Shown here: positions 33,212-41,951 of the stretch, piece by piece
Layout of the letters: each line of letters begins with the position of its first letter
Position numbering within the stretch: position 1 is the first letter of the stretch
Source of the DNA: Gp7-AA6 sp036001245
GTDB taxonomy: Bacteria; Acidobacteriota; Thermoanaerobaculia; UBA5066; Gp7-AA6
Reading direction: 5' to 3'
Length of the DNA: 64,000 nucleotides
Assembly: GCA_036001245.1 (NCBI GenBank)
Contig: DASYUL010000014.1
Location: 1 to 64,000 of the forward strand
Translations under genes and position numbers: made by a program
Notes under the pieces: model-generated
Seen by the model: only the letters and a program-made list of their open reading frames with translations
Database searches by the model: none
What the model was told of the DNA's origin: nothing

Positions 33212-35647
33212 ATGAGCAGGCACCAGATCTCTCTACGATGTATTCCCATTTCTCTGGTCGTTATTCTGGCGATGTGTGCGCTACTCGCCGCAGCGGGCGC
33301 CACCGCTGAGTCCGGCGGCGCCGGACCGGTCACGTCGCATACGTCGAGCGCCGTGAGTGCGAGTCTTCGCGCCGTTCAGCCGGCGGTCAGCGGGCTGTTC
33401 CAGGTTCACGCGCCCCGCGCGTGGGTGGACGCGCTCGACGGGTCCGGCCTGCCCGGGAACAACGGCATTCCGGACTTTCTCGATTCATGGGATGCGTTCA
33501 GCGCCCGAACGAGCTCGGCGATTTTGAAGAATGGCTACGCCTTCACGACGATCGACCGGCTGCAGGACGAGGTTCTCTACGCAGGCGTGCATAGCGCGTC
33601 GACCGGTGGACCGAGTAGCGCCGTCCTCGAGTTCAGTCAGAAGGCGGGAGAGCGCTCGCTCGGCGACCTCAGGATCTCGATCGAGATCGACGCCGCAAGC
33701 GGAATCGGGACGGCTCGGTTCGAGACCTTTGCCGGCGAGGCGAAGGGAGCCTCCAAGTTTCTGCCGATCGCCCTTCTCTCGGGTGAGGGATGCAACGACG
33801 CCGGAAGCGCGTGCCTGGTCGCGAACGGCGCGCTGCTGGAGGTCGGGTACAACCTGACCGCACTCGGAAAGCCGGAGAAGAGCTTCTCCGGCATCCAGAT
33901 CACGACTCCCGAGGACTCCGTCGTGGGCACATTCACCGTGAATCCATCCACACTGCCAACGGTCACCTGCCCCAGCAATTTGACCAACTGCACGGCCAAC
34001 GACGTCACGACGACCGTCAAGGCCGTCGGCATCCTGAACAACGACCTCTGCACTTCGCTGACCGACACGATCCAGCTCCGAATCACGACCACGTACGCGG
34101 CGACATCCAGCGAAAGGTACGACCTGGGGCTCTTCGTCTCCGCCGACGGCGGGACCGTGCGGGAGCCAAGCACCGCCCTCGTATGTCTAGGAGCGGCCGC
34201 CCAGGCCGGCCAGGGCGATAACCTCGCCTACCCCGATGCGGACACCGACCTGTTCTTGAGCATAGATACAACTGGTCACTCATCTACTCCCACTACCAAC
34301 GACACGTGTGGAGATCTCAGAGCCAGCGCGGGGCCCGTCGATTGGACGGTTGACGCGACAGTCGACTGCAATATCGTCAACGGCACGCTGCGTATCCCTT
34401 CCTGCCGGGTCTGGGAGCAGAACGCAAACCACAAGACCTCTTGCCAGACTCTTCAGCAAGCGGGAACCGGATCGAAGTGCGACTGCACGGACCTCGTCGT
34501 GACCACGCAGTTGAACCCGTGTGCTACGACAATCTGCAACGACAACAACGCGTGCACGGACGACAGCTGCCGAGTGGTCGGCACGCCGGGTAACCTGTCG
34601 GCAGAGTGCGTCTACACGAACGACAACACGAACACCTGCGACGACAACAACTCTTGCACGACCGACACCTGTCAGGCTGGGGTCTGCACGGGCACCAACT
34701 CGGTCACGTGCTCGGCCTCAGATCAATGCCACGATGCGGGCACGTGCGATCCATCGACGGGCACCTGCTCCAACCCGGCCAAGACCGATGGTTCCGCGTG
34801 CACCGACGGCAATGCCTGCACGACCGACACCTGTCAGGCTGGGGTCTGCACCAGCACCAACTCGGTCACCTGCACGGCCTCGGATCAGTGCCACGTCGCG
34901 GGTACCTGCGATCCATCGACGGGGGGCTGCTCCAACCCGGCCAAGACCGATGGTTCCGCGTGCGACGACAACAACGCCTGCACGACCGACACCTGTCAGG
35001 CTGGGGTCTGCACGGGCACCAACTCGGTCACGTGCACCGCCTCGGATCAGTGCCATAACGCGGGTACATGCGATTCAGCGACGGGAGCCTGCTCCAACCC
35101 GGCCAAGACTGACGGCTCGGCGTGCGACGATAACAACGCCTGCACGACCGACAGCTGTCAGACTGGGGTCTGCACGGGCACCAACTCGGTCACGTGCACC
35201 GCCTCGGATCAGTGCCATGCCGCAGGCACGTGCGATCCATCGACGGGGGCCTGCTCCAACCCGGCCAAGACCGACGGCTCCGCGTGCGACGACAACAACG
35301 CCTGCACGACCGACAGCTGTCAGGCCGGGGTCTGCGCGGGCACCAACTCGGTTACGTGTACGCCTTTGGATCAGTGCCACGTTGCGGGCATATGCGATAC
35401 GGCGACCGGCGCCTGCTCCAACCCGAACAAAGCCAACGGTGCGTCGTGCGACGCCGACGCCGGCGGCGATGCCGCGTGCGACGACCCCGATACCTGCGTC
35501 AACGGCGCCTGTCAGGCAAATCATCACCCGAACACGGAGGTCTGTCGGGTCGGGACTTCTCCTTGCGACCCGGGCGAAACGTGCAACAACGGCGTGTGCC
35601 CGGTCGACATCTGCCGGGATCTAGCTCCTAAAAACTCGAGTCCCTAG
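33212..35647 (+). CDS. Secreted Cys-rich repeat protein, paralogue B
   Basis: This 811-residue protein has a signal peptide (CIPISLVVILAMCALLAAAGATAE) and an N-terminal domain shared with paralogue A (AVQPAVSGLFQVHAPRAW, GIPDFLDSW, SAILKNGYAF, LLSGEGCNDAG, QITTPEDS). Its C-terminal half has five tandem 54-residue repeats with eight Cys each (ACDDNNACTTDTCQAGVC, NSVTC, SDQC, GTC, GACSNPAK). Similar Cys-rich repeats occur in large surface proteins of myxobacteria and acidobacteria. ATG 33212 follows GGAGG by 6 bases; a TTG at 33134 is in frame but inside the conserved upstream element. The even Cys count per repeat suggests four disulfides each. Function unknown; probably a surface or matrix protein. 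Confidence 0.8.
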   Translation: MSRHQISLRCIPISLVVILAMCALLAAAGATAESGGAGPVTSHTSSAVSASLRAVQPAVSGLFQVHAPRAWVDALDGSGLPGNNGIPDFLDSWDAFSARTSSAILKNGYAFTTIDRLQDEVLYAGVHSASTGGPSSAVLEFSQKAGERSLGDLRISIEIDAASGIGTARFETFAGEAKGASKFLPIALLSGEGCNDAGSACLVANGALLEVGYNLTALGKPEKSFSGIQITTPEDSVVGTFTVNPSTLPTVTCPSNLTNCTANDVTTTVKAVGILNNDLCTSLTDTIQLRITTTYAATSSERYDLGLFVSADGGTVREPSTALVCLGAAAQAGQGDNLAYPDADTDLFLSIDTTGHSSTPTTNDTCGDLRASAGPVDWTVDATVDCNIVNGTLRIPSCRVWEQNANHKTSCQTLQQAGTGSKCDCTDLVVTTQLNPCATTICNDNNACTDDSCRVVGTPGNLSAECVYTNDNTNTCDDNNSCTTDTCQAGVCTGTNSVTCSASDQCHDAGTCDPSTGTCSNPAKTDGSACTDGNACTTDTCQAGVCTSTNSVTCTASDQCHVAGTCDPSTGGCSNPAKTDGSACDDNNACTTDTCQAGVCTGTNSVTCTASDQCHNAGTCDSATGACSNPAKTDGSACDDNNACTTDSCQTGVCTGTNSVTCTASDQCHAAGTCDPSTGACSNPAKTDGSACDDNNACTTDSCQAGVCAGTNSVTCTPLDQCHVAGICDTATGACSNPNKANGASCDADAGGDAACDDPDTCVNGACQANHHPNTEVCRVGTSPCDPGETCNNGVCPVDICRDLAPKNSSP
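34637..35446 (+). repeat. Five tandem 162-bp coding repeats
   Basis: Copies start at 34637, 34799, 34961, 35123 and 35285, each exactly 162 bases, encoding 54-residue Cys-rich units. A partial sixth unit begins at 35447. The copies are very similar at DNA level, which suggests recent duplication or gene conversion and makes the copy number likely to vary between strains. Confidence 0.92.
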
Positions 35648-35703
35648 CGCTGAACGCCCGAATCGCCGAGACGTTCTCCGGCAGGGGCCAACGTCAAAGA
35701 AGG

Positions 35704-35738
35704 AAGGCCCGGCGTTCTCGCCGGGCCTTCTGTTTTTT
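35704..35738 (+). terminator. Rho-independent terminator after Cys-rich protein B
   Basis: An 11-bp stem AAGGCCCGGCG/CGCCGGGCCTT with loop TTCT is followed by CTGTTTTTT. Strong terminator of the same GGCCCGG type as after paralogue A. Confidence 0.93.
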
Positions 35739-35842
35739 GGACGATCACAGGCTCCGGCTGGGGATCCGGAGAGACATTTCCCTCCTCGTCCATGAAGACG
35801 CCGCGAACGAGCGGAATCCGTCAGACATTTGTTGCCGGAGAA

Positions 35843-35858
35843 TGTGACGTCTGTCACA
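35843..35858 (+). promoter_or_regulatory. CRP/FNR-type palindrome
   Basis: TGTGACGTCTGTCACA is a perfect inverted repeat of TGTGAC around a 4-base centre and fits the CRP-family consensus TGTGA-N6-TCACA. It lies directly upstream of an ATG at 35859 and 19 bases before the preferred start at 35877, so a bound protein would block transcription start or translation start. Factor unknown. Confidence 0.6.
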
Positions 35859-35876
35859 ATGGTCATCGAAAACTCG

Positions 35877-36332
35877 ATGTCATCGATAACGGTCGTGGTG
35901 GCGGACCCGGAAAGGGAGCGCCGGGCCGCCTACTTGAGAAGACTTGCGCCCGAGCCGGGAATCCGCGTCGTGGCAGAAACCGCCACCGCCGCGGAGACGC
36001 TCGGCGCCGCCCGCTATGCCCCTCGGATCCTGCTCCTCGACTCGAGTCTGGCGCAGGGGCGCGGAATCGCGCTCCTTCATCTCTTCCGACGGAGCAGCCC
36101 CGACACGCGCATCCTCGTTCTGACCGGCCAGACCTCGCAGGCCGCCCTGCTCGACGCAATCGCGCACGGCGCCCACGGCTGTCTGAATCGCAGGCAGATC
36201 CGCGCCTTCCTTCCGAAGGCCGTGCGCAAGGTCGATCAGGGCGAGCCCTGGGTCTCCCGGAAAATGGTGCCGCGCATCATCGATGCACTGATGCGGATTT
36301 CCTCGAGCGGTCCCGCGAACTCCTTCGGGTGA
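35877..36332 (+). CDS. Stand-alone atypical receiver domain protein
   Basis: The 151-residue product is one receiver-like domain: ITVVVADPERERRAAYLRRLA, ILLLDSSLAQGRGIALLHLF, ILVLTGQTSQAALLDAIAHGAHGC, LPKAVRKVDQGEPWVS. The organisation matches the receiver part of LuxR-type regulators, but no helix-turn-helix follows: translation stops after SGPANSFG, 7 bases from the end of the convergent FG-GAP gene. The conserved Lys is replaced (CLNRRQ). It may be a truncated LuxR regulator or a true single-domain protein. Start codons at 35859 and 35877 are both possible. It resembles the two regulators at 27.7-29.3 kb. Confidence 0.7.
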   Translation: MSSITVVVADPERERRAAYLRRLAPEPGIRVVAETATAAETLGAARYAPRILLLDSSLAQGRGIALLHLFRRSSPDTRILVLTGQTSQAALLDAIAHGAHGCLNRRQIRAFLPKAVRKVDQGEPWVSRKMVPRIIDALMRISSSGPANSFG

Positions 36333-36339
36333 GGAAGGC

Positions 36340-38043
36340 TCATCGCCGCACCGAGCCGGGCGCGCGCGCTTCGAGCTTGCCTCGCCGAGTGAGCCGGTAG
36401 CTCCGTCGGGCCGCCACTCCGGCGAACTTCTGAATCTCGCCGTCCGGCCAGCGCACTTCGACGTCCGCGCTCTCGGCGCTCCCGAGACCGAAGTGCAGGT
36501 CGGTGAAAGTTCCGGACGCATAGGACGGCGACACCTGAAGCTCGCGAACCTGTGTCCGTGACCCGGCCGTCACGCGCACGCGCGTGTCGAGGACGGTGCG
36601 GTGGTCGGCGGCCGGCCGCGGCTCGATCCGGATCCAGCTCTTTCGGCTCCCCACTTCGTTGGAGAAGAGACGCGACGGCCCCGCGAGATCGACGACGAAG
36701 AGATCGAGGTCGCCGTCGTCATCGACGTCGGCGACGGCGCTCCCTCGCCCGGACATGCGGATCGTTCCGAGGTCTCCGGGATCGCGCCACTCCTCGAATT
36801 TCCCGGAGCCCAGATTGTGCAGGAGAACGGTCCTCTGCCGATATGCCGAGTCTCCCGCCTCGACGTACGCGGCCTTCCCGCTCTTGTAGTGACCGAGGAT
36901 CCTGGCGGAGCGCGGCGCCAGATGCCCGCCGACCGCGTAGAGGTCCGGCCAGCCATCGTTGTCGAAGTCGGCGAAGTGCGTGCCCCAGCGAACGGAGGGA
37001 AGCCCGGCCGGACCGCCCCCGAGCGTCGAGCCGGCGTCCTCGAAGACCGCTCCCTCGACGTTGCGGTAGTAGCTGTTCGGCTCGCCGCCGAAGTTCGTGA
37101 CGAAGAGATCCGTCGAGCCGTCCCCGTCCGCGTCGCCGACCGCCACACCCATTCCGGCGCGGGGCGTCGTCCCGAGGACTCCGGCGCCCGCTTCGGCGGT
37201 CGTCTCCTCGAACGTGCCGTCGCCACGGTTGTGGAAGAGACGATTCGAGACGCGGTCGTTGACGAAGTAGAGATCCGGTCGTCCATCCGAGTCGTAGTCG
37301 AGAACGGCCACGCCCAGGGTTTTCGTGTCCGCCGGCGGCATCCCGAGACCCGCCGCGGCGGTGACGTCGGTAAAGCGCCCGTTGCCCTCGTTGCGAAAGA
37401 GGTGTGAGGGCTGACCGGCGTAGTCGTCCGGAACTCGAAGCTCGAACTGGGGCTGAGCGCGCTCCCACTCCGGCGTCGAGTCGAGATAGTTCGCGACGAC
37501 CACGTCCACGTCGCCGTCCGAATCGAAATCGAGGAACGCCGCGCCGACCGAAAAGAGAGGGTCCTCGAGGCCGGTCCCGCGCGCCTCGTCGAACGTCCCG
37601 TCGCCGCGGTTGACGAAGAGCTGGTTCGGACCGAGGTTCGTCAGGTACAGGTCGAGATCGCCGTCCCCCTCGATGTCCACCCAGAATGCCCCCATCCCGA
37701 GTCCGCACGCCCGGACTCCGGCGACGTCCGTCACGTCCTCGAAGCGCCCCCGCCCGACGTTCCGGAACAGCCGGCCGCAGCTCTTCTCGTTCGGTTTGCC
37801 CCAGCGCGGGATCGAGTTGGTGACGTAGAGGTCGGGCCGCCCGTCGCCGTCCGCGTCGCCGAACGCACAGCCGCCGTTGACCGTCGTGATCATCTTCAGA
37901 CTTTGGAGGTCGGACCGGAAACGGAAGCGGATTCCCGACGAGGAGGTGACGTCGCGAAAAACTCCCGTCGCCGTGCCGTTTGTCGCGAGCGTCGCGCAGG
38001 CCGCGGCCGCCGTCACCAGGACGCCGATGGCGATCCGCTTCAG
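36340..38043 (-). CDS. FG-GAP/VCBS and ASPIC/UnbV protein (CRTAC1 family)
   Basis: This protein of about 567 residues has an N-terminal lipoprotein-like signal (KRIAIGVLVTAAAACATLA). Multiple FG-GAP units bind calcium in a beta-propeller (GDADGDGRPDLYV, VDIEGDGDLDLYL, LDFDSDGDVDVVV, LDYDSDGRPDLYF, GDADGDGSTDLFV, ADFDNDGWPDLYA). A C-terminal ASPIC/UnbV domain ends it (LRELQVSPSYASGTFTDLHFGLG, VRWPDG). No ATG or GTG is well placed; the CTG at 38043 overlapping the upstream stop (CTGA) is my best guess. It forms an operon with the 1112-residue paralogue. Likely a surface protein of unknown ligand. Confidence 0.8.
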   Translation of the reverse strand: MKRIAIGVLVTAAAACATLATNGTATGVFRDVTSSSGIRFRFRSDLQSLKMITTVNGGCAFGDADGDGRPDLYVTNSIPRWGKPNEKSCGRLFRNVGRGRFEDVTDVAGVRACGLGMGAFWVDIEGDGDLDLYLTNLGPNQLFVNRGDGTFDEARGTGLEDPLFSVGAAFLDFDSDGDVDVVVANYLDSTPEWERAQPQFELRVPDDYAGQPSHLFRNEGNGRFTDVTAAAGLGMPPADTKTLGVAVLDYDSDGRPDLYFVNDRVSNRLFHNRGDGTFEETTAEAGAGVLGTTPRAGMGVAVGDADGDGSTDLFVTNFGGEPNSYYRNVEGAVFEDAGSTLGGGPAGLPSVRWGTHFADFDNDGWPDLYAVGGHLAPRSARILGHYKSGKAAYVEAGDSAYRQRTVLLHNLGSGKFEEWRDPGDLGTIRMSGRGSAVADVDDDGDLDLFVVDLAGPSRLFSNEVGSRKSWIRIEPRPAADHRTVLDTRVRVTAGSRTQVRELQVSPSYASGTFTDLHFGLGSAESADVEVRWPDGEIQKFAGVAARRSYRLTRRGKLEARAPGSVRR

Positions 38044-41000
38044 CGCGCTCCCCCGCGGATCCAGTCGCGAAACTTCTCCGGTCCCTCCCGCCGTTTGAGC
38101 CACTTCCGGCGAAGCTCGCGCAAAGCGGGGGGCTCGGCCCCGGACTCTCCGTAGCGGGCGTCGTCCTGTCCGTGGAACGGCAGAGGCTCGACCGTCTGGC
38201 CCGCGATCGTGTTCTTGTCGCCGTCCTTCTCCCAGCCGTCGACCACGACGAGCCAGTCCCGTTCCCACCCCGCCGGTACGGCCGGCAATCGCGACGCGTC
38301 GTATTCGATCCGGATGGCGTCTCCGGCCTTGAAGACGACGTAGCGATCGTCCGCAGCCGTCAGGAGCTCGCGCACGTCGCCGTATCGCGTGTAGAGGCCG
38401 GCCATGTCCGCCCATCGCGGCGCGGTATCGACGTCGTCGTGGAGGAAAACGTGCGGAGCGTCGGCGCTTTCCCGCACGCGCCGAGAGAACCCGCGAAACG
38501 CGAGACGCGCCGACGCGAGAGGAGCCGCCGACATTCGCACCTGCGCGGGCGGATCGTCGGCCGTATAGACGATGCGGTCCCAGTAGATCGCGAGGTTGGT
38601 CCGGATGCGGACCCGAGGGTCGTTGCGGACGAGCACGTCGGAAAGATCGACCGGCATCGTTTTCGTCTTCCCTGCCGGGAAACCCATCGCCGGCATTGCC
38701 ACCTTCCAGCCTCCGCGGCCGTCCGGGACCTCGAGAACCGGCCCGGAAGGACGGAGCTTCGAGTCGGGAGCGCCGCGCTGCGACAGCGAAACCTGGATGG
38801 AGGTGTCGCTATAGAAGATCCAGCCGGTCAGGTAGAGCATCACGCGCTTCGCGGCTCTCGCGCGCGGAAGGGTCAGGACGAGATCGTGCGGCGCCACGAT
38901 CCCCTGATAGCGCGAGGGCGCGAAGCCGCCCACGAAGACGCCGTCGGTTTCCGCGATCTCGCGCCGGCGATCGCGGCCCGCGCCGTCGACCGCGTCCGGA
39001 ACGAAAGGTCGCGAGATCGTAAACAGCCGGTCTTCTGGGAAGGGAGGCGGCGTCATTGCCGCGGAGGTCGGGACGATCTCCGCGCCGTGTGGGTGGTCGA
39101 CCGCGGCGAGCCGGGCGAGGTCGACGTATGCGGCCTCCCAGAGCTCCTCCGTCAGCTCGAGAGAGAGGCGTCCGCCCGACGGAGCGAGATCTCTCCCCTT
39201 CACGAGCAGCCACTCCCGCGTGTCGGCGGGCGCCTGGTGAACGCCGTCGTAGAGAAGCCCGAGAGGGCTGTTTCCGAGAACGTCCGTCACGAACCGCCAC
39301 CTCCTGCCGTCGAAGGCGTACAGGAACGGGCACGAGCCCTTGAGCTGCTGGACCTCCTTGACCAGAGTTCGCGTTCGCGGGGAGAGCTCGTTCTGAGGGA
39401 TCCCGTTCGTCCACACGACCCGGAGCACTTCGGGCTTTCGGCGGCCGCCCAACCCGAGGTGCGTGACTGCCCGGTTCGCGACGCGGTAGACGTAGAGCTC
39501 CTGCGCCTTGACCTCGACCTCCGAGCCGTATCCGGCGCGGTTGACCTTCGCGGACCCGGTCGGAAGTCCCTCCAGGGCGACGTCCATCCAGCCGTTCGCG
39601 TTCCCGCCGCGGTTCTCGAAGAGCGCGGCTCGACCGTCGCCGGTCACGAAGACCGCGTCGAGATCGCCGTCGCCGTCGAAGTCGACCGCCTCCGCGTCCA
39701 GCGCGGCCGGGAGGGCGCCGACGTTCCACCGCGCGAATCCGCCGGCCCCGTCTCCCCGCAGCGCCGCCGAAGGGCCTCCCGGCGACGCGAGGAGCAGGTC
39801 GAGAAATCCGTCGTTGTCGAAGTCGGCGAGAAGCGGCTTTCCCGAAGCGGGAAGCGCTCTCGCGGGCGAGAACGTGCCGTCCCCGCGGTTCTTCGCGGTG
39901 AACGCGCCGTCGGCTCGCGCCCAGACGAGGTCGAGCCGCCCGTCGGCATCGAGGTCGCCCGCCGCCGCCCACTGAAAGGCTCCCTCTCGCGGAAGCCCTG
40001 CGCCTTTTTCGGCGAAGCGGCCCCCGCGCAGGTTGTCGAGGAGCGCGAGCCCGCCGCCCGAACGGAGAACGACGAGGTCCGGATCGCCGTCACGGTCGAA
40101 GTCGCCGGCGACCGCGCCGCGCGAAGCGATCCCCCGCGGGAGGCCCGCCGCGCGAGTCGTGTCGGTCCACGTGCCGTCGAGGTTGTTGCGCATGAGGCGA
40201 TCCCCCGAACCCGAGGAGAAGAAGAGGTCCAGGTCTCCGTCGTTGTCGAAGTCGATCGGGACGGCGGCCTCGCCGCCCGGCGCGTCCGTGCGGCGCCAGC
40301 CGGAAGAGCCAGCCACCCAGAGGGCGCCCGGCGCGACGAAGTCGAACCGCCCGGAGTTGGTCACGTCGGCGGTCTCGACGAACCCGAACGAGCCCGCGAG
40401 CGGCGGCTGCGCCCGATATCCCCCCGGCGCGCGCAGGGCGACGACGAGCCCTCCCTTTCCGGCGAAGACGAGGTTGCGTCCGTCGCGGCCGGTCGAACGC
40501 ACCGCGGAGAGTTCGGCGAGAGCGGAGAGCGGGCCGCGCGGCGCCTCGGCGAACGAGACGGGCAGGGGCCGTCCGGCCCGCGCGCGAACTTTCACGGCGA
40601 GGGGGGGTGACCAGTCCTCGAGCGGCAGTCCCAGGACTCCCGGCTCGACGTCGTGACGGGCCTGCTGGTAGCGAGGAGAGACCTTGAGGAGGTTCTCCAC
40701 GATTCGATACTTGAGAGACGCCGCGTGCGCATCGCCCGCGGTCAGCGCCTGCCGCGCCTCGTTCAGATACTTCTCGAGCCGGGCGTCGGCGTCCTCCAGG
40801 GCGCGCGCGAGCCGGTCGTGCGCTTCGAGCGCCCCCGCTGCGTCGCCCGCGTTCCGACGGAGCTCGGAGAGGCGCGCGAGAAGGAAAAGGTTGGACGGCG
40901 CGCGCTCGAGCGCGCTCTCGATCATCCGGATCGCGCGCGCCGAGCCTGCCGGAATCTTTTCCGAGAGGAGCCGAGCGGCGGACCAGCGGGACACGAGGTC

Positions 41001-41378
41001 CGCGGGGTCCGCGGCGGCCGCCTTCTCGCAAGCCTCGACCGCGCCCGCGAAATCTCCGGCGAGCTCGCGCCGCGTCCCCTCGATCGACAGGACGCGCGCG
41101 TCGTCGGGCGCGCGGCGAAGCGCCTCGGCGAGGAGCTCCTTCGCGGCAACGGCATCCTTCGCGCGGAGCGCGGTGACCGCTCCGTTCGCCCATCCGAGCG
41201 CCTCGGAGGGCGCGAGCTGTCGGACGGTCTCGAAGCGGCGGCGGGCCTCGTCGAGGTTTCCTTCCTCGAGGGCAGCGAGGCCGACGTTCTTCGCCGACTC
41301 TAGGCGGGGGACATCGACGGCAGCCGGCTCATTCGGCACCGCGAGGAGCAAGAGGAGGAGGAGGGAGACCGGCGACAT
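38040..41378 (-). CDS. Large TPR plus FG-GAP/UnbV protein
   Basis: In this 1112-residue protein a signal (SPVSLLLLLLLAVPNEPA) precedes TPR-like helices (residues 30-240: AALEEGNLDEARRRFETVRQLAPSEALGWANGAV). FG-GAP units follow (IDFDNDGDLDLFF, GDFDRDGDPDLVV, GDLDADGRLDLVW, ADFDNDGFLDLLL, VDFDGDGDLDAVF), then a UnbV-like segment (YVYRVANRAVTHLGLG, VVWTNG). A C-terminal part of about 450 residues (FLYAFDGRRWRFVTDVLGNSPLG) is found in large acidobacterial CRTAC1 proteins. It is probably exported and part of a surface complex with the following gene. ATG 41378 fits the signal peptide. Confidence 0.8.
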   Translation of the reverse strand: MSPVSLLLLLLLAVPNEPAAVDVPRLESAKNVGLAALEEGNLDEARRRFETVRQLAPSEALGWANGAVTALRAKDAVAAKELLAEALRRAPDDARVLSIEGTRRELAGDFAGAVEACEKAAAADPADLVSRWSAARLLSEKIPAGSARAIRMIESALERAPSNLFLLARLSELRRNAGDAAGALEAHDRLARALEDADARLEKYLNEARQALTAGDAHAASLKYRIVENLLKVSPRYQQARHDVEPGVLGLPLEDWSPPLAVKVRARAGRPLPVSFAEAPRGPLSALAELSAVRSTGRDGRNLVFAGKGGLVVALRAPGGYRAQPPLAGSFGFVETADVTNSGRFDFVAPGALWVAGSSGWRRTDAPGGEAAVPIDFDNDGDLDLFFSSGSGDRLMRNNLDGTWTDTTRAAGLPRGIASRGAVAGDFDRDGDPDLVVLRSGGGLALLDNLRGGRFAEKGAGLPREGAFQWAAAGDLDADGRLDLVWARADGAFTAKNRGDGTFSPARALPASGKPLLADFDNDGFLDLLLASPGGPSAALRGDGAGGFARWNVGALPAALDAEAVDFDGDGDLDAVFVTGDGRAALFENRGGNANGWMDVALEGLPTGSAKVNRAGYGSEVEVKAQELYVYRVANRAVTHLGLGGRRKPEVLRVVWTNGIPQNELSPRTRTLVKEVQQLKGSCPFLYAFDGRRWRFVTDVLGNSPLGLLYDGVHQAPADTREWLLVKGRDLAPSGGRLSLELTEELWEAAYVDLARLAAVDHPHGAEIVPTSAAMTPPPFPEDRLFTISRPFVPDAVDGAGRDRRREIAETDGVFVGGFAPSRYQGIVAPHDLVLTLPRARAAKRVMLYLTGWIFYSDTSIQVSLSQRGAPDSKLRPSGPVLEVPDGRGGWKVAMPAMGFPAGKTKTMPVDLSDVLVRNDPRVRIRTNLAIYWDRIVYTADDPPAQVRMSAAPLASARLAFRGFSRRVRESADAPHVFLHDDVDTAPRWADMAGLYTRYGDVRELLTAADDRYVVFKAGDAIRIEYDASRLPAVPAGWERDWLVVVDGWEKDGDKNTIAGQTVEPLPFHGQDDARYGESGAEPPALRELRRKWLKRREGPEKFRDWIRGGAR

Positions 41379-41393
41379 CCGGCGGGATGATAG

Positions 41394-41942
41394 CTAGGAT
41401 TCTCTCCCCTCTCCCCCCGGGAGAGGGGAGAGAGGTGAGGCCAGCTCGTCGCGAAAGATCTCGAACGTCCGCTCGTCGAAGAGACAGAAGAGGATCACCG
41501 AGACCGCCTGCGCATTCCGCGCGAACGTCCGCGCGGCAGAGATCGAAATTCGCGCCGCCCGCTCGACCGGAAAACCGAAGACGCCGGTGGAGATCGCGGG
41601 GAGCGCCACGAACTTCGCGCCCACCTCCTCCGCGCGAGCGAGCGCGGCACGCACTGCAGATGCGAGGTCGGCGTCTTCTCCGGCGCCGCCGCCACGCCAC
41701 ACCGGCCCGACCGCGTGGATCACCCAGCGTGCCGGCAGGTTGCCCGCGCCCGTCACGACGGCGTGACCGACCGGGCAATGCCCGATCCGGTCACAGGCCT
41801 CCTGGATCGTGCGCCCGCCGCGCATGCGGATCGCACCGGCGACGCCGGCGCCGAGCTGCAGGCTTTCGTTGGCGGGATTCACGATGGCGTCGACCCGCGC
41901 GACCGTGATGTCCATGCGGCGGATTTCGATCCGGGCGGCCAA
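41394..41942 (-). CDS. Macro domain protein (ADP-ribose binding)
   Basis: This 182-residue protein has the macro-domain pattern VDAIVNPANESLQLGAGVAGAIRMRGG, CPVGHAVVTGAGNLPARWVIHAVGP and ALPAISTGVFGFPVERAARISI. It binds ADP-ribose and may hydrolyse O-acetyl-ADP-ribose or ADP-ribosylated targets. The last 13 residues (SPLSPLPGGEGRES) come from a CT-rich palindrome at the 3' end. It lies next to mrp on the same strand with a 9-base gap. Confidence 0.92.
   Translation of the reverse strand: MAARIEIRRMDITVARVDAIVNPANESLQLGAGVAGAIRMRGGRTIQEACDRIGHCPVGHAVVTGAGNLPARWVIHAVGPVWRGGGAGEDADLASAVRAALARAEEVGAKFVALPAISTGVFGFPVERAARISISAARTFARNAQAVSVILFCLFDERTFEIFRDELASPLSPLPGGEGRES
41401..41434 (+). repeat. 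CT/GA palindrome at the end of the macro gene
   Basis: CTCTCCCCTCTCCCC is followed directly by its complement CGGGAGAGGGGAGAG. It encodes the SPLPGGEGRE tail typical of a widespread palindromic repeat in bacterial genomes. It may also act as a bidirectional transcription stop between two convergent or co-directional units. Confidence 0.6.
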
Positions 41943-41951
41943 AGCGGAGCG

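Noticed and set aside
34637..35446. Regular repeats resembling an array or satellite
   Set aside because: They are coding repeats of 54 residues in a secreted protein, with no spacers.
37980..40610. 876-residue open frame antisense to the FG-GAP genes
   Set aside because: Composition is that of the complement of calcium-binding repeats; no recognisable motif or ribosome binding site.
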